This document shows, in pieces, positions 17,981-26,648 of a stretch of DNA of 64,000 nt. The stretch's first letter is position 1. The number at the start of each line of letters is the position of its first letter. Location: the NCBI RefSeq assembly GCF_002744245.1, contig NZ_NKHG01000118.1, positions 53,635-117,634 on the forward strand, given 5' to 3'. Source of the DNA: Bacillus pumilus (GTDB lineage: Bacteria; Bacillota; Bacilli; Bacillales; Bacillaceae). The position numbers and the translations under genes were made by a program. Below the pieces are notes generated by a model. The model was given only the letters and a program-made list of their open reading frames with translations, was not told where the DNA came from and made no database searches.

Positions 17981-19420
17981 TTATTGCCGGTTTATCACCA
18001 CTAACTTTGATTCTGTCATTTCTTCGATCGCATATTTGATTCCCTCGCGGCCGGTTCCGCTTTCTTTCACACCACCGTAAGGCATTTGGTCTACTCGGAA
18101 TGTCGGAATATCATTAATTATCACACCACCGACTTCCAATTGGTCTGCCGCATCCAAAGCGTCATTTAGGCGATTCGTATAAATTCCCGCCTGCAGGCCA
18201 TAGCGTGAATCGTTCACTCGTTCGATGGCTTCTTTTAAATCAGTAAAGGAGGATGCCGTCACAATCGGCGCAAACACTTCTTGGCAGTTTACTTTCATTT
18301 CTTGATGAGCTTGCTCAATGACAGTCGGAGCAAGTATGTGCCCATGCACATCTCCGCCATGCACAGAAGCCCCCATTTGTCTGGCTTCATCAATCCATTC
18401 CTTAGCACGCTTCATCTCCTTGTCTGAAATCATAGCTGATAGATCGGTGTCCGGATCAAGCGGATCGCCCATTTTCAGCTTTTTTGCTCCCTCCACAAAC
18501 AGCTTCATAAATGGCTGATATAAGCTTTCATGAATAAACATTCTTTGAAGGGAAATACAGACCTGTCCTTGGTAGGAAAACGCCCCACTCACACAACGTT
18601 CAGCAATTTTTTCGATATCAGTCTCTTTGTCTATAATAACGGCCGAATTTGATCCCAGCTCAAGCGTGACTTTTTTCAGCCCCGCTTTATTCCGGATTTG
18701 CACTCCAACTTCCGGGCTTCCTGTGAAGGTAATCATTTTAACTCTTTCATCGGTGACAAGCTGATCTCCTACAAGTTTGCCGCTGCCTGTCACAACATTC
18801 AGGGCACCTTTTGGCAAATCGGTTTCAGCAAGCAGTTCAGCTAAAAATAACGCTGACAACGGGGTTTGATTGGCAGGCTTTAACACAACCGGGTTTCCCG
18901 CCGCAATCGCAGGTCCGACTTTATGCGCCACCAGATTCATAGGAAAATTAAACGGGGTAATCGCGCCGACAACTCCTAAAGGCTCTCGATTCGTAAATGC
19001 TGTACGGCCTTCCCCGCCGGGCGAAGCATCAATCGGAATGATTTCACCTTGCAGACGCTTCGCTTCATCCGCTGCAAATTGATAGGTTTGAATGGTCCGT
19101 TGCACTTCCGCTTCCGCCACTTTCAGCGGTTTAGCAGCTTCTAGCGCGATCAAACGCGCCGCTTCATCCTTACGCTCTTGCAATAAACAAACGAGATCCG
19201 CTAAAATGCTTGAGCGTCTGTACCGTGAGAGCTTTTTCATTTCCGGGATTGCCTGATGCGCGGCATCTATCGCTTCTTTTGTTTCTTCTGTTGTTGCTTG
19301 AGGTATTTCAGCTAGAATGCTTTGATCAAACGGAGCCTTTAAGGTTTGATAATGACTGGCCGTTCTCCATTCCCCGTTTATAAATAGCTTCTTTTGTAAT
19401 TCATCCTTGACGAGCGCCAT
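17981..19420 (-). CDS. Aldehyde dehydrogenase in the hpa operon (possible succinate-semialdehyde dehydrogenase)
   Basis: This 479-residue ALDH has Glu254 in LELGSNSAVI and the nucleophile Cys288 in QGQVCISLQR. It resembles the lactaldehyde / semialdehyde dehydrogenase branch (FRVDQMPYGGVKESGTGREG near the end). HpaE in the same operon already handles the ring-cleavage semialdehyde. The pathway's final products are pyruvate and succinate semialdehyde, so oxidation of the latter to succinate is the most economical role. That is inference. GGGAGG precedes ATG 19420. Confidence 0.78.
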   Translation of the reverse strand: MALVKDELQKKLFINGEWRTASHYQTLKAPFDQSILAEIPQATTEETKEAIDAAHQAIPEMKKLSRYRRSSILADLVCLLQERKDEAARLIALEAAKPLKVAEAEVQRTIQTYQFAADEAKRLQGEIIPIDASPGGEGRTAFTNREPLGVVGAITPFNFPMNLVAHKVGPAIAAGNPVVLKPANQTPLSALFLAELLAETDLPKGALNVVTGSGKLVGDQLVTDERVKMITFTGSPEVGVQIRNKAGLKKVTLELGSNSAVIIDKETDIEKIAERCVSGAFSYQGQVCISLQRMFIHESLYQPFMKLFVEGAKKLKMGDPLDPDTDLSAMISDKEMKRAKEWIDEARQMGASVHGGDVHGHILAPTVIEQAHQEMKVNCQEVFAPIVTASSFTDLKEAIERVNDSRYGLQAGIYTNRLNDALDAADQLEVGGVIINDIPTFRVDQMPYGGVKESGTGREGIKYAIEEMTESKLVVINRQ

Positions 19421-19439
19421 GTTTTTTCCTCCCTTACAT

Positions 19440-19472
19440 CAGAATAGCCGGCTGAGAGACCGGCATGTTCTG
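19440..19472. other. Intercistronic hairpin between hpaD and the aldehyde dehydrogenase gene
   Basis: An imperfect stem (CAGAA.A.GCCGG with CCGGC.T.TTCTG) fills most of the 58-bp gap and has no T-run. It may protect upstream mRNA or tune downstream expression. Confidence 0.45.
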
Positions 19473-19478
19473 ACATTA

Positions 19479-20462
19479 TCAAATGACAAACGTAGGTTTT
19501 CTCTTTTTCAATGTAGGCTCTCCTGTTTTTAGAGGCTTCTGTGTCTCTATATCCAGCACGATGGAAGCTTCGTTAAACCAGCTGTCCGGCGCTTCATGTC
19601 CCCAGAATGTTTGCCGCTGCGGGTCATCTAAATCCCAGCACACCGGGTTAAAATCTGGGTCACTGGTCAGATAATCTCCGTTATACAATTCAATACGGTG
19701 TCCATCTGGGTCTCTCAAATAGAGGAAAAACGCATTTGACAACCCGTGTCTGCCCGGTCCTCTTTCAATGCTCTTACCGAAGCCTGAAGCAGCCAAAACA
19801 TCACACGCATGGATGAGTGCCAACGGATCTGGCAGCCAGAATCCAATATGATGAACCCTAGGCCCCTCCCCGTTCATAAACGCTTGATCATGAACCGTAT
19901 GCTTACGGTGCAGCCAGGCTGCCCAAATTTTCTTCTGTTCGTCTTCGGTATATTCCGAACATGCAAATCCCAATTCTTTTTTATAAAAGTCGTACGCTTT
20001 TTCCACATCTTTCACTATGCAGTTAAAGTGGTCGATCCGCTGCACTCGTGAACCGGTGTACAAATCATATCGCTGGAGCATACGGTCGACCTGATCCATA
20101 GAAGCAAAATACTCGATCGGGAGTCCGGAAATATCCTGAACGCGCAGCGCCCTGCCGACTCCCTTTTGAGTCCCTTTTTCCATCCAAATAGTTTTCATTC
20201 CTTTTAAAGTGAAAAACTGTTCTAAGCGTTCAAGATCTTCTTCTGAAGAGACTTTATAGCTGATGGCTTCCACGTGAGCTTCATCTGACTTTTTCAGTAA
20301 AAGGCTGTGATGTCCGCACTCCTCCAGCCCGCGCAAATAAATGTGCTGGTCATCTGCATCTGTTTCGATAAAACCCAGTGCTTTCACATAAAATTCCCTT
20401 GATTTATCTAGATCGGTCACATGCAGAACCGCTCTCGCACAGCGAATAATGTTAAACTCCAT
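19479..20462 (-). CDS. hpaD: 3,4-dihydroxyphenylacetate (homoprotocatechuate) 2,3-dioxygenase
   Basis: This 327-residue protein has two vicinal-oxygen-chelate domains. Likely metal ligands are His145 (RIDHFNC), His204/205 (RVHHIGFW) and Glu258 (HRIELYNGDY), with the spacing of extradiol dioxygenases. It cleaves the ring of homoprotocatechuate next to the hydroxyls. Its neighbours hpaB and hpaE catalyse the steps before and after. The ribosome site is GGGGGG, 7 bp before ATG 20462. Confidence 0.92.
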   Translation of the reverse strand: MEFNIIRCARAVLHVTDLDKSREFYVKALGFIETDADDQHIYLRGLEECGHHSLLLKKSDEAHVEAISYKVSSEEDLERLEQFFTLKGMKTIWMEKGTQKGVGRALRVQDISGLPIEYFASMDQVDRMLQRYDLYTGSRVQRIDHFNCIVKDVEKAYDFYKKELGFACSEYTEDEQKKIWAAWLHRKHTVHDQAFMNGEGPRVHHIGFWLPDPLALIHACDVLAASGFGKSIERGPGRHGLSNAFFLYLRDPDGHRIELYNGDYLTSDPDFNPVCWDLDDPQRQTFWGHEAPDSWFNEASIVLDIETQKPLKTGEPTLKKRKPTFVI

Positions 20463-20473
20463 ACCGTTTCCCC

Positions 20474-21949
20474 CTATACATTTGTGTAATGCAATGCGTC
20501 TGCTTTGGCTTTCTTTAGAAACTCATCAACGTAACCTGTATACGTTTCTTTATTGTATTGATCGAAATAAGACATCCCCATTCTGACCGGATCTCCGAAG
20601 AAATAATATTCGTAATGCATCTGCCTGCTGCCAAAGGCGCTCATTGTCATATCCCATGCGAGTCTGAATAACTGGACACGTTCATACCCTTCTACATTTT
20701 TCCCTTGAAGGCCCCGATGAATGAGTTCTCCTATTTCTTCGTTATGGAAATCAGCCTCTGTCGGGATTCCCATCAATCCGGAAGCCCCTAGTACGCGTAA
20801 AATCTCTACAAGGCGAGGGTAGATACGAGGGTACCATGTTCTTGCCGCATCAAGGGCGTTGTAATCAGGTGTCATTGTTCCCCATTTATCCAGTTTCGCA
20901 TTTTGTTCCGCCCGGAAAAGGTGAGAGCGCATCGTTTCCAGCACAAGTATAATCTCAGTGCCTTTGTCTTTTACATGCTGGAATCCATCAATACCAATGG
21001 CATCCATCATACGGAGCGCAACGCCTAATAAAAATTCTGTTTTCACAATATTTTTAGAAACTACCTGATGCGACATGTGGATGACGGCATTTGTTTCTCT
21101 GAACGTTCGATTACAGACGGAAGAGTTTCCGCAAACGAAGACACGCTCCCATGGAACAAATACGTTTTCGAACGAAACAATGGCATCTCCTTCTTCAAAC
21201 CTTGAGGACAGCGGATGATCCCAGCTATTTTTGCCGTAATCGAAAGACTCGCGGCTGATGAATTTTAAGCCCTCTGTATTGTTCGGAATCGCAAATGCAA
21301 GAGAATACGGATCATCCTTCTCACCCTCTTTTTTAACCGTCGAAGGAAACACTAGTATTTCGTCCGTAATTCCCCCTTGCGTCGCTAACAGGCGGATACC
21401 ATCCACAATGATTCCATCTTCCCGTTTCTCGACAAGGTGGAGCGCAACGTTTGCGTCCTTTTGTTCATGCTGCGCTTTGGAGCGGTTCACTTGAGGGTGA
21501 ATCAGAGTATGCGTGAGGCTAATGTCATGTTCACGCGCGAATTCATAGTAGTTGTATGCATTTTCAGCAAACCGTTTGTCTTCCTCGGCAAATAAGTCAT
21601 TCGCTATCCCCATTGCCATCACTTCGGCATTTAAATAATCCGGCGATCGTCCCATCATTCCGCCTGTCATTCGGGCCCATTCCTGAATCGCTTCACGCCT
21701 CTTTTGTAAATCTTCTATCGTTTTTGGCTGAAGAAAAGTCATTCCGACTTTTTGCCCGGTGCTGGGTGATGTATAAAGCATTTTATTTGGCTTTTCGTAT
21801 TGGAGATCGTATAAAGAAGCCATTGACTTGACGACTCCTTTTAAGCCGGGATGCTCAGTGACATCCTCGACTTTTTCTCCGTGCAGAAAGATGTTGTTTT
21901 GCGATTTTTTTAAGCGTTCAATATACTCTCTTCCTGTTTTTGCGGGCAT
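20474..21949 (-). CDS. hpaB: 4-hydroxyphenylacetate 3-monooxygenase, oxygenase component
   Basis: This 491-residue protein belongs to the HpaB/PvcC family of FADH2-dependent hydroxylases. It starts MPAKTGREYIERLKKSQ and carries HTLIHPQVNRSKAQ and VFVPWERVFVCG. It adds a hydroxyl to 4-hydroxyphenylacetate using reduced FAD delivered by a separate reductase (HpaC), which is not seen in this window. ATG 21949 follows AAGGAGG with 8 bp spacing; an upstream in-frame start at 22003 would overlap hpaE and is rejected. hpaE ends 13 bp before it. Confidence 0.93.
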   Translation of the reverse strand: MPAKTGREYIERLKKSQNNIFLHGEKVEDVTEHPGLKGVVKSMASLYDLQYEKPNKMLYTSPSTGQKVGMTFLQPKTIEDLQKRREAIQEWARMTGGMMGRSPDYLNAEVMAMGIANDLFAEEDKRFAENAYNYYEFAREHDISLTHTLIHPQVNRSKAQHEQKDANVALHLVEKREDGIIVDGIRLLATQGGITDEILVFPSTVKKEGEKDDPYSLAFAIPNNTEGLKFISRESFDYGKNSWDHPLSSRFEEGDAIVSFENVFVPWERVFVCGNSSVCNRTFRETNAVIHMSHQVVSKNIVKTEFLLGVALRMMDAIGIDGFQHVKDKGTEIILVLETMRSHLFRAEQNAKLDKWGTMTPDYNALDAARTWYPRIYPRLVEILRVLGASGLMGIPTEADFHNEEIGELIHRGLQGKNVEGYERVQLFRLAWDMTMSAFGSRQMHYEYYFFGDPVRMGMSYFDQYNKETYTGYVDEFLKKAKADALHYTNV

Positions 21950-21962
21950 GCAGGTTTCCTCC

Positions 21963-23489
21963 TTAAGATTTTTTCTTTCCGAATTGCGGAATGTGATGAT
22001 CACTTATGGAGATATGGATGACTTTAGGCTCTGTATAAAATTCAAAGATGGCATAATGGCCGCCCTCTCTGCCAATTCCGCTTGCTTTTGTGCCGCCGAA
22101 AGGAGTTCTAAGATCGCGGACGTTTTGGGCATTCACCCATAGCATTCCCGCATCAACAGCTTGAGCGACCCGGTGGCCTTTTTTGATATCATTGGTCCAT
22201 ACATAGCCTGCGAGTCCATATTTGATATCATTGGCCATTTCAATTACTTCTTCTTCCGTTTCAAATTCGATCACAGTCATGACAGGCCCGAAAATTTCTT
22301 CTTGGGCAATTTTCATGCTATTATTCGCATTCAAAAGCAGAGTCGGCGGGATAAAATAGCCTGATTGGCAATCAACAGGAATCTCTCCTTGCACGACTTC
22401 ACATCCTTCTTCTTGTGCCAGTTTGATATAAGATGCGACTTTCTCATAATGTACTTTGCCAATAAGAGGACCAAGCTGTGTCGACGAATCCATCGGATCC
22501 CCGATGACAATATTGTTCACGCGTTCTTTCAACGCCTGGACAAAATGATCTTTAATCGCTTTATGAAGAAAAACACGAGAGTTTGCGGTGCAGCGCTCTC
22601 CATTGAATGAAAAGATTCCCCATATTGCGGCATCCAGCGCCCGTTCCACATCAGCATCGTCAAACACAATCAGCGGTGACTTCCCGCCCAGCTCCATTGA
22701 TGTTTTCTTTAACGTATCAGCGGCATTTTTTATAATGGTTGATCCTGTTGTCGTTTCACCCGTAAAGGAAACTGCTTCGACATCAGGATGCGCTACAAGA
22801 GATGCGCCCGCCGTTTCGCCAAATCCATGAACAATATTGAATACACCTTTTGGCAATCCCGCTTTATGAATGACCTGGGCTAACTTATTAGCTGTCAGCG
22901 GTGATAGTTCAGCCGGTTTTAAGACAACTGTATTGCCGGTAGCCAGAGCCGGGGCCACCTTCCATGTTTCCAGCATAAAAGGCGCGTTCCACGGCGTGAT
23001 CAGACCCACTACTCCTAGCGGTTGATATACTGTGTAATTAATGAATTCTCCATCAACCGGGTAAGCTTCTCCGTGCAGCTTTGTCTGCACCATCCGTGCA
23101 TAAAAGCGGAAATTCTCAGCAGCTCTTGCCGTCATTTTTTTAGTCTGGCTGATTGGCAGGCCAGTATCTAATGCTTCCAGTAATGCAATTTCTTCAATTT
23201 CTTCATCTATTACATCTGCAATGCGGTTGATATATGCCATGCGCTCCGCTACTTTCATTGATCCCCATGGACCGGAAACGAACGCTTCCCGTGCAGCAGC
23301 AACCGCTTTTTGAATATCTGCTTCTTTTCCAGAAGCAACCCTGTTTATTACTTCATTTGTAAAAGGATTGATATTTTTAAATGTATTCCCATCAAGTGCT
23401 TCTGCAAATTCCCCATTGATGTACAGTTCGATATCATCTACTGTTTGATGTCCTTTACTTGCTTGCGCTGTATATTGATGTTGTTTCAT
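21963..23489 (-). CDS. hpaE: 5-carboxymethyl-2-hydroxymuconate-6-semialdehyde dehydrogenase
   Basis: This 508-residue ALDH has Glu266 in MELGGKSPLIVF, Cys300 in FNGERCTANSR, and the late motif QNVRDLRTPFGGTKASG typical of the hydroxymuconic-semialdehyde / HpaE branch. It oxidises the ring-opened semialdehyde to the dicarboxylate. It lies between hpaI and hpaB with short gaps. ATG 23489 follows AAAGGCGGG. Confidence 0.92.
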   Translation of the reverse strand: MKQHQYTAQASKGHQTVDDIELYINGEFAEALDGNTFKNINPFTNEVINRVASGKEADIQKAVAAAREAFVSGPWGSMKVAERMAYINRIADVIDEEIEEIALLEALDTGLPISQTKKMTARAAENFRFYARMVQTKLHGEAYPVDGEFINYTVYQPLGVVGLITPWNAPFMLETWKVAPALATGNTVVLKPAELSPLTANKLAQVIHKAGLPKGVFNIVHGFGETAGASLVAHPDVEAVSFTGETTTGSTIIKNAADTLKKTSMELGGKSPLIVFDDADVERALDAAIWGIFSFNGERCTANSRVFLHKAIKDHFVQALKERVNNIVIGDPMDSSTQLGPLIGKVHYEKVASYIKLAQEEGCEVVQGEIPVDCQSGYFIPPTLLLNANNSMKIAQEEIFGPVMTVIEFETEEEVIEMANDIKYGLAGYVWTNDIKKGHRVAQAVDAGMLWVNAQNVRDLRTPFGGTKASGIGREGGHYAIFEFYTEPKVIHISISDHHIPQFGKKKS

Positions 23490-23511
23490 CTTATCCCGCC
23501 TTTCTACATTT

Positions 23512-24438
23512 TCACTTTACGGCTGTGGCATCAGACAGATTGACATACTTTTGCAAAACAGACTTAATTTCCACTTGCAGTTCTTCTGAAGGGAGATCCA
23601 TAGGGAGACGCAGGACAGGCTCTATTTTGTTCATCATGCCGAGCGCCGCTTTTAAAGGTGCCGGGTTTGTATCTTTAAATAGCACATCGTTTAGCTCCAT
23701 TAGATCATAGTGAAGATCTTGCGCCCGTTTGACATCACCTTCAGCCCAAGCATTGTAGACATCAGCGACCTGTTTTGGCGCGACATTTGCGGTGGCCGAT
23801 ATGTGGCCGGCTCCGCCAATCGCAAGCATTGGATAACAAAGCAACTCAATTCCGGAATATAAGAGAAAATCTCGCCCGCATTCTTTAAGCACGCGGTTAA
23901 TATGTTCAAAATCTTTATTGGATTCCTTGGCGCCGATAATATTCGGACAATCACGATGTAATTTTGCAAGTGTCCCTACTTCAAGGTTCACGGCTGTTCT
24001 GCCAGGGATGTTATAAACGATAATTGGAATTTGCACAGAATCCGCTATAGTCTTGAAGTGTTTATACAAAGCGTGCTGAGACGGCTTATTGTAATAAGGA
24101 ACAATAACAAGGGCAGCATCAGCACCCATCTCTTCTGCCTTTTTCGTTAAATAAAGGGCTTCTTTATGGTTCGTTGAACCAGTTCCAGGAACAAAAGGAA
24201 CCCTTCCATTTACTGCTTGGCACGCATGTTCCATTACCTTCACTCGTTCTTCAATTGTCAGTGAGCTTGGTTCACCTGTCGTTCCTGTCACTGAAATTCC
24301 ATGGCTGCCGCTTTCAATATGCCAATGGATTAATTCTTCCAGTTTGTTGAAGTCAATAGAACCATCCGTTTGAAAAGGTGTTACAATTGGTGCAATAGAA
24401 CCTCTTAATTTTTGTTTGCTTTCTTCATAGTTTTTCAA
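23512..24438 (-). CDS. hpaI: DapA-family 2,4-dihydroxyhept-2-ene-1,7-dioate aldolase
   Basis: This 308-residue protein is of the dihydrodipicolinate synthase family: GTTGEPSSLT, the Tyr motif in VYNIPGRTAVN and the Schiff-base Lys in IIGAKESNKD. Gram-positive hpa clusters use this DapA-type aldolase in place of the metal-dependent HpaI of E. coli. It would split the seven-carbon intermediate into pyruvate and succinate semialdehyde. It is the first gene of the operon. The start is TTG 24438, 9 bp after AAAGGAG. Confidence 0.85.
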   Translation of the reverse strand: MKNYEESKQKLRGSIAPIVTPFQTDGSIDFNKLEELIHWHIESGSHGISVTGTTGEPSSLTIEERVKVMEHACQAVNGRVPFVPGTGSTNHKEALYLTKKAEEMGADAALVIVPYYNKPSQHALYKHFKTIADSVQIPIIVYNIPGRTAVNLEVGTLAKLHRDCPNIIGAKESNKDFEHINRVLKECGRDFLLYSGIELLCYPMLAIGGAGHISATANVAPKQVADVYNAWAEGDVKRAQDLHYDLMELNDVLFKDTNPAPLKAALGMMNKIEPVLRLPMDLPSEELQVEIKSVLQKYVNLSDATAVK

Positions 24439-24457
24439 TGTGATAATCTCCTTTACT

Positions 24458-24469
24458 TTACAAATGTAA
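24458..24469. promoter_or_regulatory. Dyad TTACA-AA-TGTAA near the hpaI start
   Basis: A perfect 5-bp inverted repeat lies about 20 bp upstream of hpaI on its transcript side. It could be an operator or part of the leader. No protein can be assigned. Confidence 0.35.
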
Positions 24470-24535
24470 GTGTTTACAATTCAGAATATATAAATAATTA
24501 TGAATTGAATGCCTTGTAATCAATGTATCATGTCG

Positions 24536-24585
24536 TTTTCCATATGAAAAATATTGAAAAAGTTTATTTTCTATATGAAAAATAT
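24536..24585. promoter_or_regulatory. Tandem operator repeats in the hpaI-lysR divergent region
   Basis: TTTTCCATATGAAAAATAT (24536-24554) and TTTTCTATATGAAAAATAT (24567-24585) differ at one base. Each contains the dyad TTTTC-N5-GAAAA. Their start-to-start distance is 31 bp, close to three helical turns. The location between hpaI and the LysR gene fits LysR-type recognition and activation sites. Confidence 0.7.
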
Positions 24586-24606
24586 ATATGTGAAAGGGTG
24601 ATGTTG

Positions 24607-25503
24607 ATGGACGTAAGACAGCTCAGATATTTTTCTGTCATTGCAGAGGAAAAACAGATCACAAAAGCGGCTAAAAAACTGCACATGGCTCAGCCGCCGC
24701 TCAGCCAGCAGCTGAAATTACTGGAGGAAGAACTCGGCGTTAAGCTGATCGACAGAAACGGCCGATCTTTGGAACTGACCCAAGCGGGCGAGGTGCTGTA
24801 TCAAAAAGCAAAGGATTTATTAATCTATTTCGAAGAAACTAAAAAAGAAGTCAAAGAGATTGGCAACGGCTTGAAAGGCAACCTTGCGATCGGCTCAGTT
24901 AAGACCAGCTTTTCCCTTATTCCTGAACGAATCAGCTATTTTCGAAAGTATTATCCCCGTGTGAGTTTTACGATTAAAGAAGGTGATACTTTTACTTTGG
25001 CAGAGGAGTTGAAAAAGAGAACAATTGAATTAGCGATTGTAAGGCTGCCCTTCAATCTCGACCTTTTCTCCCATTTACCTCTTCACTCAGACTGTTTTGT
25101 CGCTGTGATACCTGATCAATGGCACTATGAACACGGCATTTCCATGGAAGAAGCCGCGCAGCTGCCGCTCATTATGCTGAGTACGATGAAGGGAGCAGGT
25201 CTTTACGGTTTAGTCATGAATGAGTTTAAACAGAAAGGCCTTATACCTGAAGTCGTGTGCCGGACACCTGACGCCGCTATGGTTCTGTCTCTTGTGCGGG
25301 CGGGTGTAGGTGCGGCATTGCTTCCTCAATCCGCTCTGACAGCATTGCCGCTTACCGGTGTGAAAGCTGTCTCCATTTCCGATGTCGATATTTATACAGA
25401 AACAGTCATCATTTGGCTGAAAGATCGCTATCTTTCCAAAAACGCCCGTCATTTTTTACATACGTTTACCGAGGAAGATGTCATGCTTCCTCGGTCTCTC
25501 TAA
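24607..25503 (+). CDS. LysR-family regulator of the hpa operon
   Basis: This 298-residue protein has the LysR N-terminal winged helix (MDVRQLRYFSVIAEE, AQPPLSQQLKLLEEELG) and a periplasmic-binding-like effector domain. It is divergent from hpaI and probably activates it in the presence of 4-hydroxyphenylacetate or an intermediate. ATG 24607 follows AAAGGGTG with about 6 bp spacing. Its stop codon interlocks with the stop of the convergent alcohol dehydrogenase gene. Confidence 0.85.
   Translation: MDVRQLRYFSVIAEEKQITKAAKKLHMAQPPLSQQLKLLEEELGVKLIDRNGRSLELTQAGEVLYQKAKDLLIYFEETKKEVKEIGNGLKGNLAIGSVKTSFSLIPERISYFRKYYPRVSFTIKEGDTFTLAEELKKRTIELAIVRLPFNLDLFSHLPLHSDCFVAVIPDQWHYEHGISMEEAAQLPLIMLSTMKGAGLYGLVMNEFKQKGLIPEVVCRTPDAAMVLSLVRAGVGAALLPQSALTALPLTGVKAVSISDVDIYTETVIIWLKDRYLSKNARHFLHTFTEEDVMLPRSL
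25468..25495. other. Hairpin at the convergent lysR / alcohol dehydrogenase ends
   Basis: A perfect 10-bp stem, ACCGAGGAAG with CTTCCTCGGT, lies inside the last codons of the LysR gene and has no T-run on either side. It may limit read-through for the two converging transcripts, whose stop codons overlap. Confidence 0.45.
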
Positions 25504-26648
25504 TATGCCTGCTTCAAAATAGCCATCACATCTTGGACATTCGCTTTTCTTGGATTGAATTGAAAGCTGTGTTCATTTAACGCATCTATCGCAATCGTTT
25601 CAAAGTCCTCCTTTGCTACGCCTGTCTCACGCAAAGGCGGGATTTTTACTTTCTTGCAAAGCTCAGCTACAGCTTTAATCACTCTGCTTGCTGCTTCTTC
25701 ATCCGAATCTTGTGCTGTTTCTATACCCATTGCAGCGGCGATTTGCCGGTATTTCTTTCGAGCCGAAGCATTGCCTGCGTTATAGCTCAGGACATAGGGA
25801 AGCACTGCCGCATTTGCCAAACCATGAGGCAGGCCGCAATGTGCGCTCAAAGGGTGTGCAATTGCATGGACTAAGCCGAGAACTGCCGAATTAAAAGCAA
25901 ACCCGGCAAACAAGCTTCCCAACATCATGTTGCTCCTCACTTCAACTTCATCTCCGTTTTTTACTGCCTGCTCAAGATTCTGATAAATAAAACTGATTCC
26001 TTTTAAAGCGTGATGGTCAGAAATCGGGGAGGCTGCCTTAGACAAAAAAGCCTCTATTGCATGAGTAAGAGCATCCATACCTGTAAATGCTGTCACATTA
26101 GGCGGCAGCTTTTTAGTCAGCACTGGGTCTAGTAACGCAATATCCGCACTGCAGTTTTTTCCATGTATGACCATTTTTTTCTTACGCACAAGATCGGTCA
26201 CAACAGTGAAGTCTGTGGCTTCACTTGCTGTGCCGGCCGTTGTAGGAATAGCAATCAAGGGCTTTGTGTTATGACAAACGAGGTCAGAGCCTTCATATTG
26301 ACGAATTGGCGAAGGGTTTGTCAGCAGTATATTAACAGCCTTTGCCGTATCTATACTGCTTCCACCTCCTACAGCGACAATTCCGTCCACCTGTGTGCTT
26401 CTTGCCGCTTCAGCAGCTTCCTCAATTGATGCTTCATCTGGGTTTGGAATGACAGCACCGTACTCCGAGCATGTCAGGCCGGAAGCTTCAAGGCTTGATA
26501 TAATATGATCCGCAATCCCTGCCGCCTTGATTCCAGGGTCATATATACATAGCACCTTTTCTAACCCTAAGTCAGCCGCAATACGCCCCGTATCTTTTGA
26601 TACACCGCTGCCAAAATAAATATTGCTGGAGATGTTAAATGTGAACAT
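25500..26648 (-). CDS. Iron-containing (type III) alcohol dehydrogenase
   Basis: This 382-residue protein has GGGSSIDTAKA for NAD(P) binding, ATDFTVVTD, TGMDALTHAIEA and the metal-site segment HAIAHPLSAHCGLPHGLANA. It interconverts an alcohol and an aldehyde. In this cluster it could reduce succinate semialdehyde to 4-hydroxybutyrate or act on an aromatic alcohol/aldehyde; neither can be shown here. ATG 26648 follows AAGGAG and lies 14 bp inside the end of the symporter gene, so the two are one transcript with the DUF485 gene. Confidence 0.82.
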   Translation of the reverse strand: MFTFNISSNIYFGSGVSKDTGRIAADLGLEKVLCIYDPGIKAAGIADHIISSLEASGLTCSEYGAVIPNPDEASIEEAAEAARSTQVDGIVAVGGGSSIDTAKAVNILLTNPSPIRQYEGSDLVCHNTKPLIAIPTTAGTASEATDFTVVTDLVRKKKMVIHGKNCSADIALLDPVLTKKLPPNVTAFTGMDALTHAIEAFLSKAASPISDHHALKGISFIYQNLEQAVKNGDEVEVRSNMMLGSLFAGFAFNSAVLGLVHAIAHPLSAHCGLPHGLANAAVLPYVLSYNAGNASARKKYRQIAAAMGIETAQDSDEEAASRVIKAVAELCKKVKIPPLRETGVAKEDFETIAIDALNEHSFQFNPRKANVQDVMAILKQAY

